64,000 bases of DNA, taken from the NCBI RefSeq assembly GCF_030733265.1, contig NZ_JASHJI010000001.1, forward strand, positions 744,001-808,000. The letters are read 5' to 3'. How positions within the stretch are numbered: position 1 is the first letter of the stretch; each line of letters starts with the position of its first letter. Position numbers and translations under genes: made by a program. This DNA comes from Roseibium sp. MMSF_3412 (GTDB lineage Bacteria; Pseudomonadota; Alphaproteobacteria; Rhizobiales; Stappiaceae). Below the pieces are notes generated by a model, which saw nothing but the letters and a program-made list of their open reading frames with translations, was not told where the DNA came from and made no database searches. This document shows, in pieces, positions 43,462 to 52,594 of the stretch.

Positions 43462-43586
43462 ACGATCCTCCAAGCGCACCAGAAAGCGCGGGTTTGACTT
43501 GCCTCATTCACAAAGCCTTGTGTTGACCGTGTCAGGCCGGATGCGCGAGGGAACTGTCAGCAAAAGGAAACAAACTGGGGATTTGG

Positions 43587-44804
43587 ATGAAGCGACTGCT
43601 TTCCACTGCCGCCGGCATTGCCGGACTCCTTCTGACCGCCCTTTCGGCACCAGCCCAGGACCTGGACTGGCAAGCTGTCCTCGACGACGCCAAGGGTCAG
43701 ACCGTCTATTTTCATGCCTGGGGCGGAGAACCGCGCATCAACGCGTATATTCAATGGGCGGCGCGCGAAGTCGAGCGCGACCACGGTGTCCGTGTGGTCC
43801 ATGTGAAGGTGAGCGACACGGCGAACGTCGTCTCGCAGGTGCTTGCGGAAAAGTCCGTCGGCAAGGAGAACGGCGGTGCCGTCGACCTAGTCTGGATCAA
43901 CGGTGAAAATTTTGCGTCGATGAAGGAAAACGGGCTTCTGGCAGCACCGGGCTGGGTGGGAACCCTGCCCAACTGGCAATATGTCGATGTCGAAAACAAG
44001 CCGACGGTTGCCATCGACTTCACCGTTCCGACCGACGGACAGGAAAGTCCCTGGGGCATGGCCAAGCTGGTCTTCATGTATGACAGCGCCAGACTGGAGA
44101 CACCGCCTTCCGATCTCAACGGGCTCCTGGAGTATGCAAAGCGGAATCCGGGACGGTTTTCCTATCCGCAGCCGCCGAATTTCTACGGAACGACCTTCCT
44201 GAAACAGGCGCTGGCCGACACGGTCGCGGACAGGTCCGTTCTGTCGTCTCCGGTGGACGAAAGCAATTTTGAGGAAACGGCTGCGCCACTGTTCGCCTTC
44301 CTGGACGACCTGCACCCGCATCTGTGGCGACAGGGGAAGGCCTTTCCGAAAAACGCGGCTGACATGCGCCAGCTGCTTGCCGACAGTGAACTCGACATCG
44401 CCTTCTCCTTCAATCCGGGGGACGCGTCAGGCGCGATTGCAAACGGCGAACTGCCCGAAACGGTGCGCACGTTCGTTTTCGATGGCGGCACGATCGGCAA
44501 CACGCATTTCGTCGCCATTCCCTTCAACAGTTCCAATCAGGCCGGTGCAAAGGTCTATGCGAATTTCCTGTTGAGCCCGATGGCCCAGACACGAAAGCAG
44601 GAACCGGAGATCTGGGGCGATCCGACTGTGCTGAATGTGGCCGCGCTGCCCGCGAACGAAAAAGCGCTGTTCGATGCCATCGACCTCGGCCCTGCGACCT
44701 TGTCGCCCGAGGACCTTGGACCGGTGTTGCCGGAACCGCACCCAAGCTGGGTTGCCGCACTTGAGGAGGCGTGGACCGCGCGCTACGGCGCGGGCAGCGA
44801 ATAA
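43587..44804 (+). CDS. ynjB: YnjB-like ABC transporter substrate-binding protein
   Basis: The protein has 405 residues with a signal peptide (LLSTAAGIAGLLLTALSAPAQ). The early motif YFHAWGGEPRINAYIQWAA, the domain containing VDLVWINGENFASMKENGLL and the GTTFLKQAL segment follow the YnjB (COG4134) family, a branch of the thiamine/putrescine-like binding proteins. It is followed at once by a permease and ATPase of the matching YnjC and YnjD types. The ligand is unknown; thiamine-related compounds are a family-level guess. GGGGATTTGG precedes the ATG. Confidence 0.87.
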   Translation: MKRLLSTAAGIAGLLLTALSAPAQDLDWQAVLDDAKGQTVYFHAWGGEPRINAYIQWAAREVERDHGVRVVHVKVSDTANVVSQVLAEKSVGKENGGAVDLVWINGENFASMKENGLLAAPGWVGTLPNWQYVDVENKPTVAIDFTVPTDGQESPWGMAKLVFMYDSARLETPPSDLNGLLEYAKRNPGRFSYPQPPNFYGTTFLKQALADTVADRSVLSSPVDESNFEETAAPLFAFLDDLHPHLWRQGKAFPKNAADMRQLLADSELDIAFSFNPGDASGAIANGELPETVRTFVFDGGTIGNTHFVAIPFNSSNQAGAKVYANFLLSPMAQTRKQEPEIWGDPTVLNVAALPANEKALFDAIDLGPATLSPEDLGPVLPEPHPSWVAALEEAWTARYGAGSE

Positions 44805-44808
44805 GCCA

Positions 44809-46509
44809 TTGCCGGCACAAGGCCGCAGACCCGACTTTCCGACGCTGCTCGTGGTGATCCTGCTGGCAGGCCCGGTTCTTGCCGGCCTGGCCGGCACGTT
44901 TCTGCCTGCCTTCGGCTACCTGCCGGTGCTGGGCTACACGTCGCTTTCCCTCGATCCGCTGCGCGACCTGTTCGAGATGCCCGGTCTGACGAAGTCGGTC
45001 CTGCTCAGTTTCGGCACCGGGTTGGCAGCATCGATCCTGTCGCTGGCGATCGTGCTCGTCTTCACGGCGGGCTGGTCCGAGACACGCACCTTCCAGCGTC
45101 TGACGCGTTTCCTGTCGCCGCTGCTTTCCGTTCCCCATGCCGCAGCGGCGATCGGACTTGCGTTCCTGATTGCGCCGTCCGGCTTCCTGGTGCGCCTGTT
45201 CTCGCCCTGGGCGACGGGTTGGACCCGTCCGCCGGACCTTCTGATCCTGAACGACCCGGCCGGCCTCGCCATGACCTTCGGACTTGTGGCAAAGGAAGTG
45301 CCGTTTCTTTTCCTGATGACGCTCGCAGCCCTCAACAGGCCGCACATCAAGGAGTTTTACAAGGCGGGCGCAAGTCTCGGCTATGGCCGGATGAGCGTTT
45401 TCTTCAAGGTGGTCCTGCCACAGATCTATCCCCTGATCCGGCTGCCGATGCTGGCGGTGATCGCCTATTCGACCTCGGTTGTCGACGTGGCACAGATCCT
45501 CGGCCCCACGACGCCGGCGCCACTCGCTCCCCGCCTGGTCGCCTGGATGAACGATCCCGACCTGAGCAAGCGTCTGATGGCTTCCGCAGGTGCCTTGCTG
45601 CAACTTTTCGTCAGTGCCTGCGCCTTGCTGACCTATCTTGGCCTTGAACGCCTCGCCGGGATTTGGCAGCGCGCGCGCCATGGCAGCGGCCGCCGCCGCA
45701 GGCAGGATTTCCTGGCGCGCCAGGCCGGCCTCTACCCGATGATCCTGATCGTCGCCGTCATGATGCTGTCCATTGCGCTGCTGGCTCTTTGGACCGCTGC
45801 AAGATCCTGGTGGTTTCCAGCCATTGCGCCACAGAAGTGGGGCTTTGGGCGCATGGCGGATGCTTTCGGCATGGGCGCACCGGCGCTGGCTGCAACGCTT
45901 GCCCTTGCTTTTGCTTCCGCAGGCATTGCCACCGCACTCACCCTGTGGCTGCTTGATGACCGCAGCGTCCGCAACGTATCAACCCAGGGAAAACTCAACG
46001 TCCTGATCTTTCTCCCCCTGCTGCTTCCACAGATCAGTTTTCTGTTCGGGCTGCAGATGCTGTTTCTTGTCGGCGGCTTGAGCGGGACTTTCGTAGCAGT
46101 TCTGCTCGCACACCTCGTGTTTGTGTTCCCTTACGCCTTTCTCGCCCTGAGCGATCCCTGGAACCGGCTCGATCCGCGCTACGCCAAGGTGGCCACGTCG
46201 ATGGGCGCGTCCAGAGCACGGGTTTTCTGGCAGGTCCGGCTTCCACTTCTGCTGAGGCCGGTTCTCGTGACATTCGCCGTGGCTGCGGCCGTGTCGGTCG
46301 GGCAGTATCTGCCCACGCTCATGATCGGCGCGGGACGCATCGTGACCGTAACGACGGAAAGCGTGGCGCTTGCCAGTGGCGGCAATCGGCAGGTCGCCGC
46401 GCTCTATGCGGTTCTGCAGCTGATCATTCCGCTGATGACTTTTGTCCTCGCAGCGCTGGTGCCATCTCTGGTATTCAGAAACCGGGCCGCGATGCGGCTG
46501 GAAAGGTAG
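44809..46509 (+). CDS. ynjC: YnjC-like ABC transporter permease, fused two-half form
   Basis: I start it at a TTG at 44809 (MPAQGRRPDFPTLLVVILLA), which gives 566 residues. No ATG or GTG fits before the first membrane segment, and longer readings overlap ynjB. It has about twelve hydrophobic segments in two repeated halves, each with an EAA-type loop: FYKAGASLGYGRMSVFFKVV and YAKVATSMGASRARVFWQVR. This matches YnjC/ThiP-like permeases that carry both halves in one chain. The start codon is weak and the ribosome site poor, so translation may depend on coupling to ynjB, four bases upstream. Confidence 0.85.
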   Translation: MPAQGRRPDFPTLLVVILLAGPVLAGLAGTFLPAFGYLPVLGYTSLSLDPLRDLFEMPGLTKSVLLSFGTGLAASILSLAIVLVFTAGWSETRTFQRLTRFLSPLLSVPHAAAAIGLAFLIAPSGFLVRLFSPWATGWTRPPDLLILNDPAGLAMTFGLVAKEVPFLFLMTLAALNRPHIKEFYKAGASLGYGRMSVFFKVVLPQIYPLIRLPMLAVIAYSTSVVDVAQILGPTTPAPLAPRLVAWMNDPDLSKRLMASAGALLQLFVSACALLTYLGLERLAGIWQRARHGSGRRRRQDFLARQAGLYPMILIVAVMMLSIALLALWTAARSWWFPAIAPQKWGFGRMADAFGMGAPALAATLALAFASAGIATALTLWLLDDRSVRNVSTQGKLNVLIFLPLLLPQISFLFGLQMLFLVGGLSGTFVAVLLAHLVFVFPYAFLALSDPWNRLDPRYAKVATSMGASRARVFWQVRLPLLLRPVLVTFAVAAAVSVGQYLPTLMIGAGRIVTVTTESVALASGGNRQVAALYAVLQLIIPLMTFVLAALVPSLVFRNRAAMRLER

Positions 46510-46515
46510 CGACGG

Positions 46516-47229
46516 ATGCACGCGAAGGAAGATACATCCGGTCTCGTTCTGGACTCGGTCTGCCTGCGGCTGGAAGGCGCTCCGTTGATCAGCATCGACT
46601 GCCAGATCCGTCCCGGAAGAATCCTGACCATCATGGGCGAAAGCGGCAGCGGGAAATCCAGCCTGCTCGACTTCATCGCCGGTTTTCTGAAACCGGCCTT
46701 TCAGGCGGAAGGCAAACTCCTTTTGAACGGTGAAGACCTCACAGGGCTGCCCGCACAGGAACGGCACATCGGGCTGATGTTTCAATCGCCGTTGCTGTTC
46801 CCGCACATGTCCGTGCTGCAGAACCTTCTGTTTGCGCTGCCCCCCTCGGTCAATACGCGATCGAAGCGGAAGGAAGCCGCCCAGAAGGCTCTTGAGGATG
46901 TCGGGCTGGCCGGTTTTGCCGGACGCGATCCGGCGACGCTTTCGGGCGGACAACAGACCCGCGTTGCGCTGATGCGCACCCTTCTGGCGGACCCGAAGGC
47001 GCTGCTCCTCGACGAACCCTTTTCAAGCCTCGACCAGACCCGCAGAGCCGATGTCCGCGACCTTGTCTTCCGCCTGGCGCGGGAAAAGAACCTGCCGGTG
47101 CTGCTGGTGACCCATGATCGGGAAGACGCCGCGGCAGCCGGCGGCATGATCCACTATCTCGACGGCAGGGACCCGGAAACCGGTTGCGCCGGCTTCGCCC
47201 ACGGGAAACCGGTATCGGTGCAACGCTGA
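46516..47229 (+). CDS. ynjD: YnjD-like ABC transporter ATPase
   Basis: The 237-residue ABC ATPase has Walker A GESGSGKSSLLDFIAG (about 41-56), Q-loop MFQSPLLFPHMSV, signature LSGGQQTRVALMRTLL, Walker B ALLLDEPFSSLDQ and H-loop VTHDREDAAAAG, all intact. It is a single, short NBD with no regulatory C-terminal domain. It is six bases after the permease and completes the ynjBCD set. Its end is four bases from the convergent bfr stop. Confidence 0.92.
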   Translation: MHAKEDTSGLVLDSVCLRLEGAPLISIDCQIRPGRILTIMGESGSGKSSLLDFIAGFLKPAFQAEGKLLLNGEDLTGLPAQERHIGLMFQSPLLFPHMSVLQNLLFALPPSVNTRSKRKEAAQKALEDVGLAGFAGRDPATLSGGQQTRVALMRTLLADPKALLLDEPFSSLDQTRRADVRDLVFRLAREKNLPVLLVTHDREDAAAAGGMIHYLDGRDPETGCAGFAHGKPVSVQR

Positions 47230-47233
47230 CGCG

Positions 47234-47719
47234 TCATTCTGCCTGGTCGGCCGACTTCGACTGAAGCAGCGAATAATTGTCGATGCCAATCCGCTCGATC
47301 AGGTCGAGCTGGGTTTCCAGAAAATCAATGTGGCCTTCCTCGTCGGCAAGCAGCTTCTCGAAGATCGCCATGGAAACGTAGTCGCCAAGATCGCGACAGA
47401 TCTCCCGCGCCTCGTGGTAAAGCGCACGGGCGACATATTCAGCTGCCAGATCCCCTTCCAGGCATTCCTTCACATTCTGCCCGATCCGCAGCGGGTCCAG
47501 CGTCTGCAGGTTGGGCAGACCTTCCAGGAAAATGATCCTGTCCATGAGGTCCTGCGCGTGCTGGCGCTCCTCGTCGGCCTCTTCGAGTTCCTTGTCGGCG
47601 AGTTTGCCGAAGCCCCAGTCGGCCAGAAGGCGTGCATGCACCCAGTACTGGTTCACCGCAGTCAGTTCGTGACGCAGGGCCTTGTTCAGGTATTCGATAA
47701 CTTGTGCTTCACCCTTCAT
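47234..47719 (-). CDS. bfr: Bacterioferritin lacking the haem-ligand methionine
   Basis: The 161-residue protein has the canonical start [20 protein letters not shown]. All ferroxidase residues are present: Glu18, Glu51, His54, Glu94, Glu127 and His130. Position 52, normally the Met that ligates haem between two subunits, is Arg here (DEERQHA). The cage should therefore store iron but may not bind haem in the usual way. It is 15 bases after bfd and shares its promoter. GGAGAGGGTCTT precedes the start. It might also form a mixed cage with a second Bfr elsewhere in the genome. Confidence 0.94.
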   Translation of the reverse strand: MKGEAQVIEYLNKALRHELTAVNQYWVHARLLADWGFGKLADKELEEADEERQHAQDLMDRIIFLEGLPNLQTLDPLRIGQNVKECLEGDLAAEYVARALYHEAREICRDLGDYVSMAIFEKLLADEEGHIDFLETQLDLIERIGIDNYSLLQSKSADQAE

Positions 47720-47734
47720 AAGACCCTCTCCTTG

Positions 47735-47977
47735 CTATCGGCTTGCGGCGCGTTTCAGCGTTGCCGGTTGCGCCTCGGACTGCTGCTCCTCTTCAGAGCC
47801 TTTTTGATGAATGATGTCAATGACGGACGGAAAACAGCTGCCGCATCGCGGACGGCAACCCAGATGCCGGAAGACTGCTCCAGGTGTCGGCACCTTTCCG
47901 TTCGGGTCCGCACGCATTTCCTCAGCCGCTTCGCGAAGCTGCTTTTCAGAAAGGACATTACAGGAGCATACGATCAT
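47735..47977 (-). CDS. bfd: Bacterioferritin-associated ferredoxin
   Basis: The 80-residue protein starts MIVCSCNVLSEKQLREAAEE. It has the Bfd [2Fe-2S] cysteines: the pair Cys-Ser-Cys near the N-terminus and LGCRPRCGSCFPSV later. In the family it docks on bacterioferritin and donates electrons to release iron. A longer in-frame reading upstream has no support. The tail of about 25 residues (KGSEEEQQSEAQPATLKRAA) is polar and longer than usual. The gene has no clear Shine-Dalgarno; its ATG lies inside a repeat described at 47975-48077. Confidence 0.9.
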   Translation of the reverse strand: MIVCSCNVLSEKQLREAAEEMRADPNGKVPTPGAVFRHLGCRPRCGSCFPSVIDIIHQKGSEEEQQSEAQPATLKRAASR

Positions 47978-48077
47978 AGTAGGGTTCGCACAGTGTCCGT
48001 TTACCGGAGCATATTGGCATTTGGGGTTTAATGCGCAATAACGAAACCCTACTATAAGAGTCAACTTTTTCTGACTC
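47975..48077 (-). promoter_or_regulatory. bfd-bfr promoter with a paired ATAGTAGGGTT repeat
   Basis: On the minus strand, TTGACT (48064-48059), 17 bases, then TTATTG (48041-48036) form a possible promoter. TAGTAGGGTT occurs inside the spacer, and its inverted partner (TAGTAGGGTT on the plus strand at 47977-47986) overlaps the bfd start. A dyad GAGTCA-N8-TGACTC (48058-48077) covers the -35. The copies look like operator sites, possibly iron-linked, but they match no Irr, RirA or Fur consensus I know. Confidence 0.45.
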
Positions 48078-48102
48078 ATCCAGCAAATGACGGGAACCCC
48101 AA

Positions 48103-48861
48103 ATGAGCGGCAAGGATACATCCGACACGCGCCCGACACTCGTTCTGACGGGCGCAAGCCGCGGCATCGGCCATGCGACCGTCAAAAGGTTTTCCGCGGC
48201 GGGCTGGCGTGTCATTACCTGTTCGCGGCAGGCCTTTTCGGACAAGTGCCCCTGGCCCATGGGACCGGAAGATCACATTCAGGTCGATCTCTCCGATCCC
48301 GAAAACCTCGGTTTCGCCGTGCAGGAAATCCGCAAGCGTCTTGAAGCGAACGACTCCCGGCTGAGTGCACTGGTCAACAATGCCGGCATCAGTCCGAAGG
48401 GGCCTGAGGGAGAACGGCTGAACTCGATCAACACGGCCATGCATGAATGGCGCACCGTCTTCCAGGTCAATTTCTTTGCGCCCATCATGCTTGGGCGCGG
48501 CCTGTTTGAGGAACTGAAATCGGCCGGCGGGTCGGTCGTGAACGTGACCTCGATCGCCGGCATGCACGTGCATCCCTTCGCGGGGACCGCCTATGCCACG
48601 TCCAAGGCAGCCCTTGCCGCGCTGACCCGCGAGATGGCCGCAGACTTCGGGCCGCACGGCATCCGCGTCAATGCCATAGCTCCGGGCGAGATCGACACGT
48701 CCATTCTTTCGCCGGGAACGGAAAAACTGGTCGAGGACATCCCGCTCAGACGCCTGGGCCTGCCCGATGAGGTTGCGGACACGATCTACTATCTCTGTTC
48801 CGAGCAAAGTTCTTACGTAACGGGATCCGAGATCCACATAAACGGCGGACAACACGTATAA
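48103..48861 (+). CDS. Short-chain dehydrogenase/reductase
   Basis: The 252-residue classical SDR has the cofactor motif [25 protein letters not shown], catalytic Ser in [10 protein letters not shown], the [12 protein letters not shown]yr-Lys pair and the C-terminal [12 protein letters not shown]. The substrate cannot be named. The residues after the second cofactor strand (CSRQAF) suggest NADP preference through an Arg, but this is weak. It diverges from bfd. About 180 gene-free bases separate it from the chemoreceptor. Confidence 0.9.
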   Translation: MSGKDTSDTRPTLVLTGASRGIGHATVKRFSAAGWRVITCSRQAFSDKCPWPMGPEDHIQVDLSDPENLGFAVQEIRKRLEANDSRLSALVNNAGISPKGPEGERLNSINTAMHEWRTVFQVNFFAPIMLGRGLFEELKSAGGSVVNVTSIAGMHVHPFAGTAYATSKAALAALTREMAADFGPHGIRVNAIAPGEIDTSILSPGTEKLVEDIPLRRLGLPDEVADTIYYLCSEQSSYVTGSEIHINGGQHV

Positions 48862-49042
48862 AGCTTGCTCCGAAAAGGTCTTATTCCATTTCAGAACAAA
48901 GTATGAGCAACTACATCTGTGTTTTTTACAATCACTGTGTATACCCGCACGAGAGAAATACGCATCCAATTTACGCAAAATTCATTGCTTCCCGCGACAC
49001 TCGCTAAAGGGAAATGCTGTAATACAGCCATGCGGGGATCGT

Positions 49043-51478
49043 ATGAAACAGATTGTAAAGTCTTTGGTTGACCTGAAGTTCGGCTTCAAGGTCGGGGGCG
49101 GCTTCTTCGCCGTTTTGCTTCTGACCGCCGTTGTCGGCGCAGTCGGCTACTTCGCCGTCCAGAACCTTTCGTCGAGTTTCGTGGTTGCAGATCATGCGGC
49201 CAAAGTCGCCGGCCAGGTGCAGGCAACCTCGATCAAGCGGGAAGACTATCTCAACGCTCCGACACAGGAGTTGAGCGAGGCGGTCAACCAGGAAATCGGA
49301 AAGCTCAGCGCTTCCCTTCAGGAGCTGGGGCACGAGGTCAAGGGCAATCCGGATGCAGCCAGCCAGGTGGCCGGCGCCCAGGACGCCGTAACCAAATTCG
49401 AGACGACGTTCGGTGAAGTGGTCGCACAGACCAACCAGCAGGCGGAGCGCCTGTCCACCTTGCGCCAAAGCACGTCGGATCTCGGACAGCTGGCCTTCAC
49501 CATCAACGATGCTGTGCTGACCGAAGAAAAGCAGGTCAGTGCCGAGGCGTTTTCCGCAGACAGCCGTCTCGACGATGCTGCTGCCATCCAGCGCGGCATC
49601 TTCGAGCTGAAGGACGGTGTCACCAAGATCCAGCTTCTCTATCTGGAAGGAAACGGCAACCTGCAGGGTGACGCTCTGCAAAGCGCGATCCAGATCGCGA
49701 GCGAACTGGTTGCATCCGCAAAGCAGATCCGGATGAAGCAGATCGAGGGCATGCAGCCCAAGACGCTGGCGCAACTTGCCGCCAAGACCAAGAACCTTCT
49801 GGCCGTGGTTGAAAACCTCAACAGGGAGCTGGGTTTCTCGGAAGGCTACGAGGCCCGGCTTGCGGTCGGCACCGGTATCGAGGAAATGGATGCGCAGACC
49901 GACGAGGTTCTGACCCAGGTCGCTCCCGTCGTTGATCAGGCAAAGAGCGATGCTCTGACGGCGTCCACGCGCCTTGCGACGATCCGCTCGATTTCAGACA
50001 AGGCCAAGTCGCTGAGCAGGGCATCGGAGTCGGCGCGCGCAGAACTGCTTTATCTGTTTGGCTCCTTCGGCGTTGAAGACCAGACAGCCGTGGAGACCCA
50101 GATCGGGAACCTGGTGGCGCTTGAAGAAGAACTCGTCAAATACGCGAACGTTCTTCCCTCCGCGGCAGAAGCCATCGAGGCGATTGCGACATCCGTCGCA
50201 ACGCTCGACAAGTCCTTCAAGGAAATGCTGACGGCGAAAACCGAGCTTCTTGCAAAACGCCAGCAGCTCGACAGCCTGACGCGTGAGGTCAGCGGCGACA
50301 TTGCCGCAATTTCCAGCGAACAGTCCCAGGCTGCCAACAGCGCAGCAGGATCCGCCGAGCTGCAGATCATCATGACGATCCTGCTCGCGATCCTCGGCGG
50401 CGTCGGTCTTGCCTTCATCCTGAACATGGCAATCACCAAGCCAATCCAGACGATCACGAATGTCATGGACAGGCTCGCCAACGGCGATAACGAAGTCGAC
50501 ATTCCGGGCATCGAGCGCGGCGATGAAATCGGCAATATGAGCCGCACGGTTCAGGTATTCCGCGACAATGCCGTCGAACGCGCGCATCTCCAGGAGCAGA
50601 GCGCACAGGAAGAAGAAGCCCGTCACGCCCGTCAGCAAAGGGTCGACGACCTGATCAACAGCTTCCGCGCCACCGCGGAAGACGCGCTCGGATCCGTCGC
50701 CTCGACAGCCGGCGGCCTCGACAACACCGCTCAGGCCCTGACGGAAATCGCGCGCGACAGCGCCGGCTACGCGAACGAGACCCAGTCGTCCTCCAATGAA
50801 ACGACGACGAATGTTCAGACCGTTGCCAGTGCCGCGGAAGAACTCGCTGCCTCCATCGGCGAAATTTCCCGCCAGGTTGCACAGACCACCGAAATCGTCG
50901 GACGCGCAACAACCGGGACCCGGGAGACCAACGAGAAGGTCGAAGGTCTCGCAGAAGCCGCAACGAAGATCGGTGAAGTCGTGACGCTCATCCAGGCGAT
51001 CGCCGAACAGACCAATCTCTTGGCGCTCAACGCGACCATCGAAGCGGCCCGTGCGGGCGAAGCGGGCAAGGGGTTTGCGGTTGTTGCCTCAGAGGTGAAG
51101 GAACTGGCTACGCAGACCTCCCGCGCGACCGAGGAAATCAGTTCCCAGATCAGCGAGATCCAGAACGCCACGAAGGAATCGGTCGTTGCCATCGGCGAAA
51201 TCGCCGAAACAATGAACGAGGTCAACAATTACACCACGGCCATCGCGTCGGCGGTGGAAGAGCAAGGCGCGGCGACGGCGGAGATTTCGCAGAACGTGCA
51301 GCGTGCCGCGCAGGGCACCGGCGCAGTGTCATCTTCCATGACCCAGTTGTCACAGGCCGTCGACCAGACGTCCTCCTCGGCCGACATGGTTCTGTCGGCA
51401 TCCGGAGAACTGACGGAAAAGACCGATCAGCTGAAACAGGAAGTCGAACAGTTCCTGTCGGAAGTCGCCGCAGCCTGA
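49043..51478 (+). CDS. Methyl-accepting chemotaxis protein, large periplasmic sensor
   Basis: The 811-residue protein has a first membrane segment at about 18-40 ([20 protein letters not shown]), a helical periplasmic sensor of about 400 residues and a second membrane segment at about 440-465. A HAMP domain ([20 protein letters not shown]) follows, then the signalling domain with the hairpin tip [20 protein letters not shown] at about 655. No C-terminal receptor pentapeptide for CheR/CheB docking is seen; it ends QFLSEVAAA. The sensor is Ala/Gln-rich and coiled, of the HBM or four-helix type, with no known ligand. A strong terminator follows. Confidence 0.94.
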   Translation: MKQIVKSLVDLKFGFKVGGGFFAVLLLTAVVGAVGYFAVQNLSSSFVVADHAAKVAGQVQATSIKREDYLNAPTQELSEAVNQEIGKLSASLQELGHEVKGNPDAASQVAGAQDAVTKFETTFGEVVAQTNQQAERLSTLRQSTSDLGQLAFTINDAVLTEEKQVSAEAFSADSRLDDAAAIQRGIFELKDGVTKIQLLYLEGNGNLQGDALQSAIQIASELVASAKQIRMKQIEGMQPKTLAQLAAKTKNLLAVVENLNRELGFSEGYEARLAVGTGIEEMDAQTDEVLTQVAPVVDQAKSDALTASTRLATIRSISDKAKSLSRASESARAELLYLFGSFGVEDQTAVETQIGNLVALEEELVKYANVLPSAAEAIEAIATSVATLDKSFKEMLTAKTELLAKRQQLDSLTREVSGDIAAISSEQSQAANSAAGSAELQIIMTILLAILGGVGLAFILNMAITKPIQTITNVMDRLANGDNEVDIPGIERGDEIGNMSRTVQVFRDNAVERAHLQEQSAQEEEARHARQQRVDDLINSFRATAEDALGSVASTAGGLDNTAQALTEIARDSAGYANETQSSSNETTTNVQTVASAAEELAASIGEISRQVAQTTEIVGRATTGTRETNEKVEGLAEAATKIGEVVTLIQAIAEQTNLLALNATIEAARAGEAGKGFAVVASEVKELATQTSRATEEISSQISEIQNATKESVVAIGEIAETMNEVNNYTTAIASAVEEQGAATAEISQNVQRAAQGTGAVSSSMTQLSQAVDQTSSSADMVLSASGELTEKTDQLKQEVEQFLSEVAAA

Positions 51479-51500
51479 TCAACCAGGGCAACCAGCATCA

Positions 51501-51530
51501 GGGCGGAGTGCCATGCACTCCGCCCTTTTT
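51501..51530 (+). terminator. Rho-independent terminator after the chemoreceptor gene
   Basis: A perfect 11-base stem, GGGCGGAGTGC (51501-51511) with GCACTCCGCCC (51515-51525), three-base loop, is followed by TTTTT. It starts 22 bases after the stop. Confidence 0.9.
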
Positions 51531-51576
51531 CGTTTTCCGATCCGTTCCGTGATTGACCTCGCCGGTCCGGAGGACT

Positions 51577-52572
51577 ATGGCGGAGGCAACCAAACCCGAA
51601 ATCCAGCGAGAAACCGTCTTGGCGAAGCAGATTGGCGCCTCAGCCTTTGCCCCCTATGGCTCCCCTCCCGAACAGTCCTGGCCGGTGATCCTGGAAACAA
51701 AGGGCTGGAAAGACTATCGCCTGCTCGACATGGGCGCGGGCGAGAAGCTCGAACGGTATGGACGTTTCACAATCGTCAGGCCCGAACCACAGGCCATGGG
51801 AACCCGCAAACTGAAGGAAAGCGTCTGGAACCGTGCGGACGCGATCTTCTCCGGCGATACGGAGGAGGAAGGCCCGGGCCGCTGGAAGTATTCCGGGAAC
51901 GTGCCCGAAACCTGGCCGATGTCCTATGGCCCGGTCCGCTACAACGGCCGGTTCATGTCCTTCCGGCACGTGGGCGTTTTTCCGGAACAGGCAGCGCACT
52001 GGGACTGGGTCAACGGCAAGGTGCGTGAGGCGTGCAGCCGCGCCCCGGACAAACCGCTCAAGATCCTCAATCTCTTCGGCTACACCGGGCTGGCTTCGCT
52101 GCTCCCGGCGACAGAGGGGGCGCAGGTAACCCATGTCGATGCGTCGAAGAAAGCCATCGGCTACGCCCGCGAGAACCAGGCGCTGTCGGGCCTTGAAGAT
52201 CTTCCGATCCGCTGGATCTGCGAGGACGCCTCGAAGTTCGTCGCCCGGGAAGTGCGCCGTGGCAACACCTATGACGGCATCATCCTCGATCCGCCCAAAT
52301 ACGGGCGCGGCCCCAAGGGCGAGGTCTGGGACCTCTATACCAGCCTGCCGGGCATGCTTCAGGATCTGCGCCAGTTGCTGACCAGGGACTCGCTCTTCAT
52401 GATCCTGACAGCCTATGCGATCCGTTCCAGTTTCCTGTCCATTCATGAACTCATGGCCGAAACACTTGCCGACCAGGGCGGGCTTCTGGAATCGGGTGAA
52501 CTCGTGATCGCAGAAGAGAACGGCGACCGCGCCCTATCAACCTCGCTCTTTTCCAGATGGAGCAGCCGCTAG
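51577..52572 (+). CDS. Class I SAM-dependent methyltransferase (COG1092-like)
   Basis: The protein has 331 residues from the ATG at 51577; an in-frame TTG at 51553 is possible. The Rossmann domain has LNLFGYTGLASLLPATEG (SAM loop), VDASKKAIGYARENQ and the catalytic-type DPPKYGRGPKGEVWDL. This DPPK/Y motif is typical of N- or C5-methylating rRNA enzymes of the RlmI/RlmKL group, but the N-terminal PUA domain of RlmI is missing. A large-ribosomal-subunit RNA role is possible but not proven. GGAGG lies only three bases before the ATG. Confidence 0.85.
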   Translation: MAEATKPEIQRETVLAKQIGASAFAPYGSPPEQSWPVILETKGWKDYRLLDMGAGEKLERYGRFTIVRPEPQAMGTRKLKESVWNRADAIFSGDTEEEGPGRWKYSGNVPETWPMSYGPVRYNGRFMSFRHVGVFPEQAAHWDWVNGKVREACSRAPDKPLKILNLFGYTGLASLLPATEGAQVTHVDASKKAIGYARENQALSGLEDLPIRWICEDASKFVAREVRRGNTYDGIILDPPKYGRGPKGEVWDLYTSLPGMLQDLRQLLTRDSLFMILTAYAIRSSFLSIHELMAETLADQGGLLESGELVIAEENGDRALSTSLFSRWSSR

Positions 52573-52594
52573 CGCGGTGAATCTGAAGTGCGCC

